Of a stretch of DNA of 64,000 nucleotides, positions 47,523 to 57,161 are shown piece by piece. Origin of the DNA: Pseudocolwellia sp. AS88 (GTDB taxonomy: Bacteria; Pseudomonadota; Gammaproteobacteria; Enterobacterales; Alteromonadaceae); contig NZ_JAUPEC010000014.1 of the NCBI RefSeq assembly GCF_030551755.1, positions 1 through 64,000 of the forward strand, written 5' to 3'. The notes under the pieces were generated by a model. That model had not been told where the DNA came from, did not search any database, and was given only the letters and a program-made list of their open reading frames with translations. How positions within the stretch are numbered: position 1 is the first letter of the stretch; each line of letters begins with the position of its first letter. Made by a program: the position numbers and the translations under genes.

Positions 47523-47900
47523 ATGAGTCAAAGTGAAATTTTTTCATTCGGTAACGAAACAGAAATCGAAGACATAGGCGGCGGTTTAAAGCGTCAGATG
47601 CTTGGTTATAACGAAGAGTTAATGGCCGTAAAAATTTGGTTTGAAAAAGGTGCTATTGGATATAACCATGCACACAGACATTCTCAAGTGACTTATATTG
47701 TTGAAGGTGAGTTCCATTTCAACATTAATGGAGTAACTAAAGTAATGAAGCCAGGTGATAGCTGTTTAATCCCTCCATATGCTGATCATGGTGCTACTTG
47801 TCCAACTGGCGGTATTTTAATTGATACTTTCAGTCCTCCACGTGAAGATTTCGTAGAAGAAGGGCTTTTACAAAAGCCTGCTGATAAGGAAAGCATCTAA
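47523..47900 (+). CDS. kdgF: KdgF, cupin that linearises unsaturated uronates
   Basis: A 125-residue single cupin. The metal site is visible as HAHRHSQ (two His plus Gln) and the later His in YADHGAT. KdgF proteins convert cyclic 4,5-unsaturated monouronates from pectin or alginate into linear ketonised forms, speeding entry to DEH metabolism. It starts the kdgF-MFS-kdgK operon, with AGGAG seven bases upstream. Its TAA stop overlaps the next ATG (TAATG). Confidence 0.92.
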   Translation: MSQSEIFSFGNETEIEDIGGGLKRQMLGYNEELMAVKIWFEKGAIGYNHAHRHSQVTYIVEGEFHFNINGVTKVMKPGDSCLIPPYADHGATCPTGGILIDTFSPPREDFVEEGLLQKPADKESI

Positions 47901-49204
47901 TGCAAATGAAAAATCTACGTTGGTGGGTTATTGCGTTAATCGCACTCGCTACTGTTATTAACTATATTGACCGTTCTGCGCTTAGCGTATTGTGGCCTGA
48001 TATCGTAGAAGATCTTTTCCCTGACGAGTCAGCTCTAGAACGTAAACAAATTTATGCAAACATCTCAATTGTTTTCATTTTGTCTTATGCTTTTGGTCAA
48101 GCTATTTTTGGTAAAATATTTGACTGGGTAGGTACACGTTTAGGTTTCGTTTTATCTATTGGTGTATGGTCTCTTGCTACTGCAGCTCACGCTTTTGCAC
48201 AAGGTGTACTAAGTTTTAGTATTTTCCGTGCTATTTTAGGTGTTGCTGAAGCGGGTAACTGGCCTGGTGCAGCAAAAAGTAATGCTGATTGGTTCCCAAC
48301 TAAAGAAAGAGCTTTAGCTCAAGGTATCTTTAATTCAGGTGCTGCAATTGGCGGTATCATTGCAATTCCATTAATTGCATATTTAACTGTTTACTTTAGC
48401 TGGCAGATGGTTTTTGTTGTTATCGGTTTAGTGGGTCTTTTATGGCTTATTCCTTGGATTATCTTAGTTAAAGCTCCACCTAAAGATCACCCTTGGATCA
48501 CAGATGAAGAACGTGAGTATATTTTAACAGGTCAACGTACAAACCCTGAAGAAGAAAACTCAGAAGAAGATGAATACAATCCTTCTACAGCTGAATTGCT
48601 TTCTCGTAAACAAAGCTGGGGTGTAATTATCGCTTCTGCGGCGATTGATCCTATTTGGTGGTTATTTGTATTTTGGATCCCTATTTATCTAAATGAAGTA
48701 TATGGCATGGATGTTAAATCTATTGGTATATATGGTTGGGTTCCTTACGTTGGTGCTATGTTTGGTGCTTGGTTTGGTGGACTTCTTGCGCAAAACCGTT
48801 TAAAAGCAGGCTGGAACACTGATAAAACACGTAAGTTAACTATTACCTTGGGTTGTATGATCATGTTACCTGCACTTTTAGCTATGGCTAATCCTGGTGG
48901 GCCAACAACTGCTGTAATTATTATGGCTGTAATCTTATTTGGTTTCCAAACAACTATCGGTAACGTTCAAACACTACCAAGTGATTTATATGGTAAAAAA
49001 GCTGTTGGTACACTTTCAGGTTTCGCTGGTATGGCAGCTAAGCTTGGTGCATTAGGCTTAACTGCTTTAGTACCTATTCTTACTGCAGATGGTAATTATA
49101 CTCCTGCATTTGTAATTGGTGCTTCTTTAGCTATTATCGCAATGGCTGCAGTATGGATACTAATTCCAAAAATTGAACCTTTAAAACCTCTAGAAAGGAA
49201 ATAA
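47900..49204 (+). CDS. MFS transporter, hexuronate (ExuT-like) family
   Basis: A 434-residue inner-membrane carrier with about 12 spans. The anion:cation symporter family features are NYIDRSALSVLWPDI in span 1 and EAGNWPGAAKSNADWFPTKE in the first half. A central charged loop reads EEENSEEDEYNP. Sequence style matches ExuT and the uronate carriers of alginate loci. It probably imports unsaturated monouronates or DEH from the periplasm. Translationally coupled to kdgF and 5 bases ahead of kdgK. Confidence 0.88.
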   Translation: MQMKNLRWWVIALIALATVINYIDRSALSVLWPDIVEDLFPDESALERKQIYANISIVFILSYAFGQAIFGKIFDWVGTRLGFVLSIGVWSLATAAHAFAQGVLSFSIFRAILGVAEAGNWPGAAKSNADWFPTKERALAQGIFNSGAAIGGIIAIPLIAYLTVYFSWQMVFVVIGLVGLLWLIPWIILVKAPPKDHPWITDEEREYILTGQRTNPEEENSEEDEYNPSTAELLSRKQSWGVIIASAAIDPIWWLFVFWIPIYLNEVYGMDVKSIGIYGWVPYVGAMFGAWFGGLLAQNRLKAGWNTDKTRKLTITLGCMIMLPALLAMANPGGPTTAVIIMAVILFGFQTTIGNVQTLPSDLYGKKAVGTLSGFAGMAAKLGALGLTALVPILTADGNYTPAFVIGASLAIIAMAAVWILIPKIEPLKPLERK

Positions 49205-49209
49205 GCTGA

Positions 49210-50166
49210 ATGAAAAATATTTTTTTATTTGGTGAGAGCATGGTGGAACTATTAAATGTTTCACCTAATGCGCAATTACCACAAACATTAAAACAATCTT
49301 TTGCTGGTGATGTATTTAATACTGCTGTTTATTTAAAACGTGTTTTTGCTGATATGAAGGTAAACATAGTTACGGCTGTAGGTACTGACGAATTTAGTTC
49401 TAATATGGTTGAATACTTTCAGCAACAGAATATAGAAACAGATTTTGTTTATCGTTCTAATGATAAAATAGCTGGTTTATATTCAATTAAAACAGATAGT
49501 GAAGGTGAAAGAACATTTACTTACTGGCGTGAAAACTCTGCTGCTAGACAAGTAATGAAATCTATTGATTCAGCTGAAATAGAGAAAATGTCACAAGGTG
49601 ATGTTTTCTTCTTTTCAGGTATTTCATTAGCTGTTATTACACCAGAAGATCGTCCTAAGTTCTGGAAGATGGTTGAAAAACTAAAATCTGCAGGTGTAAC
49701 GATAATTTTTGATCCAAACTATCGTGCAAGAATGTGGAGTTCTCCTGACGAAGCTAAACAGGAATATCATCAAGCATTCACATTAAGTAATATCGCTTTA
49801 CCTGGTGTAGATGACTTTAAACAGCTATATCAGTTAAATACAGCTGAAGAAGTTATTACATTTAGCGAAGCCTATACATTTGATGAGTTAGTTATCAAAA
49901 ATGGTGAGCAAGGTGTTGTCTATATTAAAGATAACAAACGTACTGATATTGCGATAACTCCAGTTGAGAACGTAGTTGATACAACATCAGCAGGCGATTC
50001 GTTTAATGGTGTGTTTGTTGGCGCTCGTACAGCGGGTACTAATAGTAATGACGCTATAAAATTAGCTTCTGCATCAGCCGCTTTGGTTATTCAACATAAA
50101 GGTGCAATCGTTGATCAAGACGTTTTTCAAGCCTTTATTGATAATGACTTATATCGCTTAAATTAA
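49210..50166 (+). CDS. kdgK: 2-keto-3-deoxygluconate kinase
   Basis: A PfkB-family sugar kinase of 318 residues: N-terminal LFGESMVELLN, substrate loop QSFAGDVFNTAVYLKR and the catalytic signature DTTSAGDSFNGVFVGARTAG. It phosphorylates KDG to KDPG. Last gene of the kdgF-MFS-kdgK unit, followed by a strong terminator. The KDPG aldolase (eda) needed next is not in this window. Confidence 0.93.
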   Translation: MKNIFLFGESMVELLNVSPNAQLPQTLKQSFAGDVFNTAVYLKRVFADMKVNIVTAVGTDEFSSNMVEYFQQQNIETDFVYRSNDKIAGLYSIKTDSEGERTFTYWRENSAARQVMKSIDSAEIEKMSQGDVFFFSGISLAVITPEDRPKFWKMVEKLKSAGVTIIFDPNYRARMWSSPDEAKQEYHQAFTLSNIALPGVDDFKQLYQLNTAEEVITFSEAYTFDELVIKNGEQGVVYIKDNKRTDIAITPVENVVDTTSAGDSFNGVFVGARTAGTNSNDAIKLASASAALVIQHKGAIVDQDVFQAFIDNDLYRLN

Positions 50167-50230
50167 TCTGTTTATTCGTTAACATTGAGCTTATTCAGTT
50201 AGTGTTAGTTAATATAATAGTTATGATCAA

Positions 50231-50268
50231 AAAAGGTCTTCTGAGTTTATCAGAAGACCTTTTTTTAA
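50231..50268 (+). terminator. terminator after kdgK (probably bidirectional)
   Basis: AAAGGTCTTCTGA pairs with TCAGAAGACCTTT around a short loop, with A-runs before and T-runs after. It separates kdgK from the convergent CBS gene. Confidence 0.92.
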
Positions 50269-50343
50269 TGTTAAAAGTATTTGTCTACTCCTTTATTAAT
50301 AAACTAACTTACATCGCTATATAATCATTACCTTAGCTTTCAG

Positions 50344-50913
50344 CTATGCGTTAATGACATTCATTTCATTAAATCTTTTTGCGAAAACAACATTTTTAGG
50401 TATCTCAATAGGGATATGTAATTTTCGTTCAATTTCTTTAGAAGATATAATGCCTCTAATGTGATGATTAAATGTATCCATTACTAAGCAATGATGCAGT
50501 CCGTTTTGTTTTAATGTGTTTACCACGTCTTCAACTGTTGCTCTCTTAAGCTGTGAAATATCAAAAGTCATAATTTTTTCTTTTGGTAACATTAGATCAC
50601 TAACCAAAATCTCTTCTCTTTTATTACCTAAAGTTATTTCATGCATAATGGCTTGCTCAGACACCTCTGAATGAGTAATCACGCCAACAAAATCATCGTT
50701 TTCAGATATAACAAGATTCAGGTGAACATGTGTTTTTAACATTAAATCTAACGCGTCAATTGCTTTAGTATTCTCTGTAATTCTAGATGGATTAAAACGT
50801 TTAAAGTCTGTGAATATCGAGGTTGCAGGAGAATTTAAGGTGACTTGTTCGAAATCATCTGGTTTAACAATGTAATCGATATTATCTATGCTAACTAGTT
50901 TTAACTTTTTCAT
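50344..50913 (-). CDS. CBS-pair domain protein
   Basis: 189 residues. Two CBS motifs are visible: one around SRITENTKAIDALDLMLKTH to DDFVGVITHSEV, the second around DVVNTLKQNGLHHCLVMDTF to HIRGIISSKEI. Such pairs bind adenosine nucleotides and regulate partners. AGAGG precedes the ATG. No partner domain is fused and no neighbour explains the target. It sits inside the alginate region but need not belong to it. Confidence 0.85.
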   Translation of the reverse strand: MKKLKLVSIDNIDYIVKPDDFEQVTLNSPATSIFTDFKRFNPSRITENTKAIDALDLMLKTHVHLNLVISENDDFVGVITHSEVSEQAIMHEITLGNKREEILVSDLMLPKEKIMTFDISQLKRATVEDVVNTLKQNGLHHCLVMDTFNHHIRGIISSKEIERKLHIPIEIPKNVVFAKRFNEMNVINA

Positions 50914-51048
50914 AATAGCCTCTGTGCTTTTATTTGATGTTCTTAAGGTGTAACAGAGTTAAATTCACTAGTAACAAGACTTCAGGTATTAGAGTACCTA
51001 GCTTGAGACTAAATATTGTGAATATAATCTTCTATCTAATATAAATAT

Positions 51049-51333
51049 CTAGATATCAAATAATGGTGGTGCACGAATAAAGCTATAGGATACTTCTGCT
51101 TTTAGTTTAGAAGTATTATTAGAAATGGATTTTTCTTGAGGTAAGGGAGGTAGGAGGGTTAATTCATATTTATAAACACTCCCATCTATATCATGGCTAT
51201 CTAAATCACTAAGTGTTTCTTCTATTGATTGCTCAACATCCCATAAACCATCATCTGCAATAGTACTTTTACTTTCTAAAGAAAATAAAAGTATGCAAGG
51301 TAATAGTAATAAAAGTTGAAGCGTATTTTTCAT
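51049..51333 (-). CDS. small exported protein, unknown function
   Basis: A 94-residue frame with a good signal peptide (KNTLQLLLLLPCILLFSLES). The mature part (about 70 residues) is acidic at first (DDGLWDVEQSIEETLSDLD), then has a beta-like segment YKYELTLLPPLPQEK and a proline-containing end. No cysteine or motif suggests a role. ATG 51333 lacks a strong ribosome site, which lowers confidence. It is upstream of, and divergent from, the TonB receptor. Confidence 0.55.
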   Translation of the reverse strand: MKNTLQLLLLLPCILLFSLESKSTIADDGLWDVEQSIEETLSDLDSHDIDGSVYKYELTLLPPLPQEKSISNNTSKLKAEVSYSFIRAPPLFDI

Positions 51334-51336
51334 CAA

Positions 51337-51929
51337 TTTTAGTAATTTATTTAGTTATAAGTTCATAATGGAGACCTTAAATAATACTTTCAAGTAAAAA
51401 AATGAAATGAGAGAAGATAAAAAGTAATAAATTATTAATGGATAACTATGACGTTCTCTTTAAAAAGGTAGAAAGCTTTATAGAATAAAAAATAATTTAG
51501 AAACTATTTATTCTAAGAATACTTGGTTTTGAAGACCATTTTTGTTTTATAAGAATAATAATTTCGTTTTATAAATATGCAAAAAAGTATTCGTTGTTTA
51601 TCGTTATAGATGAATTTTCTTCATCTTTATTTTCATGATGTTAGGTGATTTTTTGATTTTTAGTTAGGTCAAATATCAAACAGTTTGCTCATAATTTTTT
51701 TGCTTAATAAACTGCTATAAATTCGTTAAAACATAATTTTATTAGAATTTTTCTATTAAATTTAACTTCAAATATTTGTAAGTTATTTGTTAATTGGTAA
51801 AGCCAAATGAATTGACAAGCATCATAATCTTGGTTAAGTTGAGGTGGATTATTGAACTGGTGATAATAAAAAATAAAAGATCACCAGTTTTAATTTACTA
51901 TTTTCATAAATCGGTTTAGGGGAATTAAT
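51337..51929. other. 593-base region upstream of the TonB receptor
   Basis: AT-rich, no gene. It includes the operator-promoter block at 51790-51840. The long leader is usual for regulated receptor genes; no riboswitch was recognised. Confidence 0.5.
51790..51840 (+). promoter_or_regulatory. candidate operator-promoter of the TonB receptor
   Basis: TTAATTGGTAAAGCCAAATG precedes TTGACA (51812-51817) and, 17 bases later, TAAGTT as a weak -10. ATTGG and CCAAAT form an imperfect inverted repeat like a GntR operator half-pair. The block is echoed upstream of the receptor remnant at 44535-44585. Confidence 0.45.
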
Positions 51930-54884
51930 ATGACAATAAAATTAAATAAAATTAGCTCTGCGTTGCAAAAGAATCGCTCAGCTAATCGAAACAAATCTGC
52001 ACTATATAGTTCTGCTCTCGTTGCAATGTTAGCTATGCCGGCATATGCAGCTGAAGAAGCTTCACAAACAAAAAATAATGATGAAATTGAAGTTATCCAG
52101 GTAACTGGCATATTAGGTAGTATGAAGGCTGCTTCAATACTTAAACGTACTGATAGCCGTATTGTAGATGCAATTGTCGCAGAAGATATTGGTAAATTAC
52201 CTGATAATAACATTGCAGAAGCGTTGCAACGTATTACAGGTGTTTCAATTAGCACAGATTTTGGTGTAGGTAATGGGGTTACCATTCGCGGTATTTCACA
52301 AAACCGTGTGGAACTAAATGGTCGTTCAACTTCTGGTGCTGGTCGCGACGGTATTAGCCTTGATGATTTTCCATCTAGCTTCCTAAAAACAGTTGAAGTT
52401 ATTAAGTCTCCTACTCCTGAAATGATTGAAGGTGCTTTGGGTGGTACGATCAACATGACTACAGTTCGTCCATTAGAATTAGATGAGCCACTAGTCGCTT
52501 TCACATTAGATGGTGAATACGCAGATAAAACTGAAAACTGGGCGCCTAAATTTAATATTTCAGCAGGTCGTAACTGGGATTTAGATGATGCAGGTACCTT
52601 TGGTGCATCATTTGTTTTAGCTTACCAAGATCGTGAATTACGTCGAGATGAGTTTATCAACTTAGTTACGCCTACCGAACTTGACTTAGATGGAAACGGT
52701 GAAAGTGATCGAGCAAACAATCCTGCAGGTAACTTTTTAGTAAGAAGTCAAAATACAGTAGAGCAAAAAACAGAACAGCGTGAAAGAACAGCTTATGGTT
52801 TATCTTTACAATGGGCTCCTAAAAGTGGTGATGGCTTTATTTATTTAGATGTTAATGCTACTGACCTAGATGGTGGTCAAGAAGCTTATTCAGTTCTTAA
52901 CGACAGTAAAGACTATAGCGATTTAGTTCTTGATGATGCATTTGGTGATGCACAAGGCCAGCTTCAGAATTTTGGTTCAGGTAGTGTTTTTGTACAACCT
53001 AAAACGTGGTCTGATTTTACTACTAACGACTCTTCATCTAGCGCACTAGGTGGTGAATTTCAGTTAACTGACCAATTGAAAATATCGGGTGAAATTGCAT
53101 ATACAAAGTCTGAGTCTGAAAGAAGAAATTCAGAATTCAATTTACGTCCTATTTCTCGTGACCAATATGAAGCTGATGGCACGATAACTGAACATCTTTT
53201 CACCCTTACAATGACAGAAAGCGGAGATCAAGTTCCAGGTATTATCTTCTCAGATGAAGATGCTCTTCTTAATCCTGATAACTTAGCTATTCGTCAATTT
53301 AGTCATCAGCGACATGTTACAGAAAATGAAGAGACGGCAATTCGTTTAGATATAGAATATACAGAACCATTTGCAAACTTAGAGTTTATTAGCTCAATTA
53401 AAGCTGGTGTGCGTACTACAAGTCGTGATTATGAAATTGATCGTCATGACCTTAGAAATAACGGCGACGAACTTAAGAACTTACAAACAAGTGTTACAGT
53501 TGATGGTGTTGTAACTCCAGTATGGATTGATGACTTTAATGATTCGTATGGTGGATTTAAAACCATTAATCATGATAACTCTTTCGATCAAAGCGGTATT
53601 GCTGGAAATAACGCATTAACTAATTACTATGTATATGATGGTGCATTATTAGCATACGATATTAACGGTACTTACGACAGAGTTAAGCAAATGCTTGCTG
53701 GCACTAGCCATGAATTAACTGGTTCGCTTGACGACAACATGGTGCGTAACACAGGTGCATATGCGCATATTGAAGAAGAAACTAGAGCTATCTATACTCA
53801 GTTTCATTTAGACTTTGATGAGCTTACTGCTGTTGTTGGTGCTCGTTATGTGACTACAGATTTAACGTCTGCTACTTTTGATGAGTCACAGGATCATGAT
53901 TATTCAGATTTCTTACCAAGTATTAATGCTACGTATACGTTAAATGATGATACTGTTTTACGTTTTGCTGCTGCAAAAGTAATGCGACGTGCTGAATTTG
54001 GTGAATTAAGTCCAGCACTAAATATTGATAACTCACTTGTAACTGGTACACAAGGCTCTTATCAACTAGACCCTTACCGTGTAACTCAATACGATTTAGG
54101 TATAGAGCATTACTTTGGTGAAGGTGGACTTGTATCTGCAGCTTTATTCTACAAAGATGTTCAATCTTTCACTCAGAGTAGCAGTTCTTGTGTTGCTGAC
54201 CCAGAAACAATTACAGGTCAGAACGTAAATGAATTTATAGATGTATGTCTTTTAGATGTTGCAGGCGTGAGTCAAGATAACCTTGTAACTGCAGGTGCTA
54301 ACCAAGATTTGGCTTTTGTTGAAGGGCAAAGAGATGCAGGTTTAACAGGTATTGTTATTAATACCGATGTTAATGGCGGAAGTGGCTCTATTAAAGGTTT
54401 AGAGTTAGCATACCAACAACAGCTTGATTTCTTACCAGGTGCTTGGGCTGGATTAGGCGTTAATGTAAACTACACATACGCATACAGTAAGCAACCAGAT
54501 GGTAATCCATTATTAGATATTTCTAATAATACCTTTAACACACAAGTTTACTGGGAACACGAAGGTATTCAAATTCGTTTAGCTTATAACTGGCGTGACA
54601 AGTACTTAGATACTCAAGATGAGAAACGTGTTCGTCCTGTAGGTGCATTAGCAGCTCTTGCTGATAGTACTATAACAGATGTTACGCTAGGCAATAACTA
54701 CCGTGATGCTCGAGGTCAAGTTGATTTCTCAGCAAGTTATGACTTGAATGACAACATCACTCTTGTAGCTAATGCCGTGAATTTAACTGGTGAGCCAATT
54801 CGCCAGGTTTCTGAGTTAGGTAGTAACTGGAAATACAGTGAAGCAGATCGTCGTTATACTGTGGGTGTTCGTGCTAAGTTCTAA
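51930..54884 (+). CDS. TonB-dependent outer-membrane receptor, probably for alginate oligosaccharides
   Basis: 984 residues. A long signal peptide (basic RNKS then ALYSSALVAMLAMPAYA) is followed by a TonB box region EVIQVTG, a plug domain (IAEALQRITGVSISTDFG, NGVTIRGISQNRVELNGR, SPTPEMIEGALGGTIN) and a 22-strand-size barrel ending in YTVGVRAKF. The style matches the Xanthomonas/Caulobacter-type receptors used for carbohydrates. Substrate is inferred from the PL6, kdgF and kdgK neighbours. GGGGAA lies upstream of the ATG. It is monocistronic and ends at a terminator. Confidence 0.9.
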   Translation: MTIKLNKISSALQKNRSANRNKSALYSSALVAMLAMPAYAAEEASQTKNNDEIEVIQVTGILGSMKAASILKRTDSRIVDAIVAEDIGKLPDNNIAEALQRITGVSISTDFGVGNGVTIRGISQNRVELNGRSTSGAGRDGISLDDFPSSFLKTVEVIKSPTPEMIEGALGGTINMTTVRPLELDEPLVAFTLDGEYADKTENWAPKFNISAGRNWDLDDAGTFGASFVLAYQDRELRRDEFINLVTPTELDLDGNGESDRANNPAGNFLVRSQNTVEQKTEQRERTAYGLSLQWAPKSGDGFIYLDVNATDLDGGQEAYSVLNDSKDYSDLVLDDAFGDAQGQLQNFGSGSVFVQPKTWSDFTTNDSSSSALGGEFQLTDQLKISGEIAYTKSESERRNSEFNLRPISRDQYEADGTITEHLFTLTMTESGDQVPGIIFSDEDALLNPDNLAIRQFSHQRHVTENEETAIRLDIEYTEPFANLEFISSIKAGVRTTSRDYEIDRHDLRNNGDELKNLQTSVTVDGVVTPVWIDDFNDSYGGFKTINHDNSFDQSGIAGNNALTNYYVYDGALLAYDINGTYDRVKQMLAGTSHELTGSLDDNMVRNTGAYAHIEEETRAIYTQFHLDFDELTAVVGARYVTTDLTSATFDESQDHDYSDFLPSINATYTLNDDTVLRFAAAKVMRRAEFGELSPALNIDNSLVTGTQGSYQLDPYRVTQYDLGIEHYFGEGGLVSAALFYKDVQSFTQSSSSCVADPETITGQNVNEFIDVCLLDVAGVSQDNLVTAGANQDLAFVEGQRDAGLTGIVINTDVNGGSGSIKGLELAYQQQLDFLPGAWAGLGVNVNYTYAYSKQPDGNPLLDISNNTFNTQVYWEHEGIQIRLAYNWRDKYLDTQDEKRVRPVGALAALADSTITDVTLGNNYRDARGQVDFSASYDLNDNITLVANAVNLTGEPIRQVSELGSNWKYSEADRRYTVGVRAKF

Positions 54885-54908
54885 ACCGGTTTTATATTAA
54901 ACCTAATT

Positions 54909-54937
54909 AAAAACGAGCTAATTTAGCTCGTTTTTTT
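54909..54937 (+). terminator. terminator after the TonB receptor
   Basis: AACGAGCTAA pairs with TTAGCTCGTT, followed by a T-run. Confidence 0.9.
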
Positions 54938-54952
54938 ATGTCATTTTTTAGA

Positions 54953-55121
54953 TAACCTGAGATTGGTTTAATAAATTATTCTCTAGCAGTTATTTCCCTA
55001 TACTTCAGTTTAATCGCTATATTTAATTGGAACTAAGAAAAACTATTAAGCCGAGTCTAAGTCAAAATTGATTAATAATAATGTGAATAAATTAAAAGTA
55101 ACTTATCCCAAGTTCAGGTTA
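54953..55121. repeat. MITE-like element (169 bp)
   Basis: The ends TAACCTGAGATTGGTTTAA (54953) and TTATCCCAAGTTCAGGTTA (55103-55121) are imperfect inverted repeats. The interior resembles the longer element at 10559-10835. It occupies most of the 373-base gap between the TonB receptor and dxs, that is, at the right boundary of the alginate region. No coding capacity. Confidence 0.6.
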
Positions 55122-55257
55122 GTTATAAGGCTAGTGGTTTTTCAGCAGTATAAATTTGGATCAATTAAGTTAAGACTTTACAGGAAGGGGGCGAGTAAAC
55201 GTGTGTTATGAAAAGCTAGAATATAGAAAGTTTTATATTCTAGCTAAATATGATGAA

Positions 55258-57123
55258 TTATAAGTTAAGGAAGTGATTAATTTTATCTAATATTCCTTCG
55301 CTATTTAGCCCTAGCTCTTGATGTATTTCGTCTTGCGTTCCATGTTTAATGAAAGCATCAGGTAGGCCAATATTTAATATTTTAATGGCGATGCCTTTAC
55401 TAAGGATAAACTCATTTACAGCAGAGCCTGCGCCACCAGCAATAGCATTATCTTCTAGCGTTATTATACAAGTATGGTTGTTCGCTAATTCTTCAATTAA
55501 GGCTTCATCTAAAGGTTTAACAAAACGCATATCAACTAATGTAGTGTTAAGTGATTCTGCTACGGTGTTAGCTTCTTGTAATAAAGTACCAAAGCTTAAA
55601 ATAGCGATGTCTTTACCTTGTTGTTTAACAATACCTTTACCCATTTCTATGGTTTCTGATATAGATGGTAACTCAGCATCATTACCCGACCCTCTAGGAT
55701 ATCTAACTGCAGCTGGGCCTGTATGTTGATGACCTGTATTTAACATAAGCACACATTCACGTTCATCAGATGGCGCCATGATCACCATATTAGGTATACA
55801 TCTTAAAAAGCTTAAGTCGAATGCACCTTGATGCGTAGCTCCGTCAGCGCCAACAATACCAGCGCGATCAATAGCAAACATTACGGGTAAGTTTTGAATG
55901 GCTACATCATGAATAAGTTGATCATAACCACGTTGTAAAAAGCTAGAATAAATAGCAACAACAGGGTTATAGCCACCAATAGCTAAACCTGCAGCAAAAG
56001 TTACTGCATGTTGTTCAGCAATGGCAACATCATAATATTGATCTGGAAAACGCTGACTAAACTCAACCATACCAGAACCTTCACGCATTGCTGGAGTTAT
56101 AGCTGTTAACTTTGGATCAATTTCTGCGGTGTTACATAACCAATCACCAAAAATTTTAGAGTAGGTAGGTAAGCTCGCTTTACTTTTGGGTAGTGTAGTT
56201 TCTTCTGGGTTAAACTTAGGTACAGCATGATACTTTATTGGATCTTGTTCAGCCGCTTCGTAGCCTTTACCTTTTTTAGTGGCAATATGTAAAAGCTGAG
56301 GGCCTTTTAAATTGCGCATATTAGAAATGGTATCAACTAATCCATTAACATCATGACCATCTATCGGGCCAATATAATTGAAACCAAGTTCTTCGAAAAA
56401 GGTGCTAGGGACAACCATGCCTTTTATATGCTCTTCAGCACGACTAGCTAACTCTTTTATCGGAGGGATGTTCTTAAGTATGCGCTTACTTCCTTCACGA
56501 AGCCCTGTATATAGATTTCCCGAAAGCATTTTAGCTAAGTGATTATTAAGAGCGCCTACGTTTTCAGATATAGACATCTCATTGTCATTAAGTACAACAA
56601 GCATATCTTTGTTAATATCGCCGCCATGATTTAATGCTTCAAATGCCATACCTGCGGTCATAGCACCATCACCAATTACAGCAACAACTTTTCTATTTTT
56701 AGCTTCTTTTTCAGCTGCAACAGCCATACCCAATGCAGCAGATATAGAAGTACTTGAATGACCCACACTTAATACATCGTATTCGCTTTCTTCGCGCCAT
56801 GGAAAAGGATGCAAGCCATCTTTTTGTCTAATGGTATGTAGTTGGTCGCGTCGACCGGTTAGAATTTTATGAGGATAAGCTTGATGACCCACATCCCAGA
56901 TCAATTGATCAAAAGGTGTGTTGTACACAAAATGTAAAGCTACCGTAAGCTCTATTGTACCTAAACCTGAAGCGAAATGGCCACTACTTTTACTAACTGA
57001 ATTGAGTAAGTATCGACGTAATTCTTCACTCGCTTGAGTGAGTTTGCTTTTACCTAATAACCTTAAATCTTCAGGTGTATTAATGTTTGATAAAAGTGGG
57101 TAGTCAGTTAGATCAATTGTCAT
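55258..57123 (-). CDS. dxs: 1-deoxy-D-xylulose-5-phosphate synthase
   Basis: A thiamine-diphosphate enzyme that starts the MEP isoprenoid pathway. The 621-residue product is full length: [19 protein letters not shown] near the start, the ThDP motif [18 protein letters not shown] with [12 protein letters not shown], and the transketolase-like pyrimidine domain [19 protein letters not shown] and [15 protein letters not shown]. It lies 38 bases after ispA. The xseB-ispA-dxs order is standard. Confidence 0.98.
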   Translation of the reverse strand: MTIDLTDYPLLSNINTPEDLRLLGKSKLTQASEELRRYLLNSVSKSSGHFASGLGTIELTVALHFVYNTPFDQLIWDVGHQAYPHKILTGRRDQLHTIRQKDGLHPFPWREESEYDVLSVGHSSTSISAALGMAVAAEKEAKNRKVVAVIGDGAMTAGMAFEALNHGGDINKDMLVVLNDNEMSISENVGALNNHLAKMLSGNLYTGLREGSKRILKNIPPIKELASRAEEHIKGMVVPSTFFEELGFNYIGPIDGHDVNGLVDTISNMRNLKGPQLLHIATKKGKGYEAAEQDPIKYHAVPKFNPEETTLPKSKASLPTYSKIFGDWLCNTAEIDPKLTAITPAMREGSGMVEFSQRFPDQYYDVAIAEQHAVTFAAGLAIGGYNPVVAIYSSFLQRGYDQLIHDVAIQNLPVMFAIDRAGIVGADGATHQGAFDLSFLRCIPNMVIMAPSDERECVLMLNTGHQHTGPAAVRYPRGSGNDAELPSISETIEMGKGIVKQQGKDIAILSFGTLLQEANTVAESLNTTLVDMRFVKPLDEALIEELANNHTCIITLEDNAIAGGAGSAVNEFILSKGIAIKILNIGLPDAFIKHGTQDEIHQELGLNSEGILDKINHFLNL

Positions 57124-57161
57124 GTGTTATCGGTTATTCTTATTAAAATTTATACAGTGAA

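Noticed and set aside
51828..51853. TTGGTTAAGTTGAGGTGGATTA resembling an element end
   Set aside because: It matches the MITE terminal motif only loosely and has no inverted partner; it is better explained as part of the receptor promoter block.
51890..52504. 204-codon minus-strand frame over the TonB receptor start
   Set aside because: It lies antisense to the signal peptide and plug of a well-supported receptor; no ribosome site or domain.
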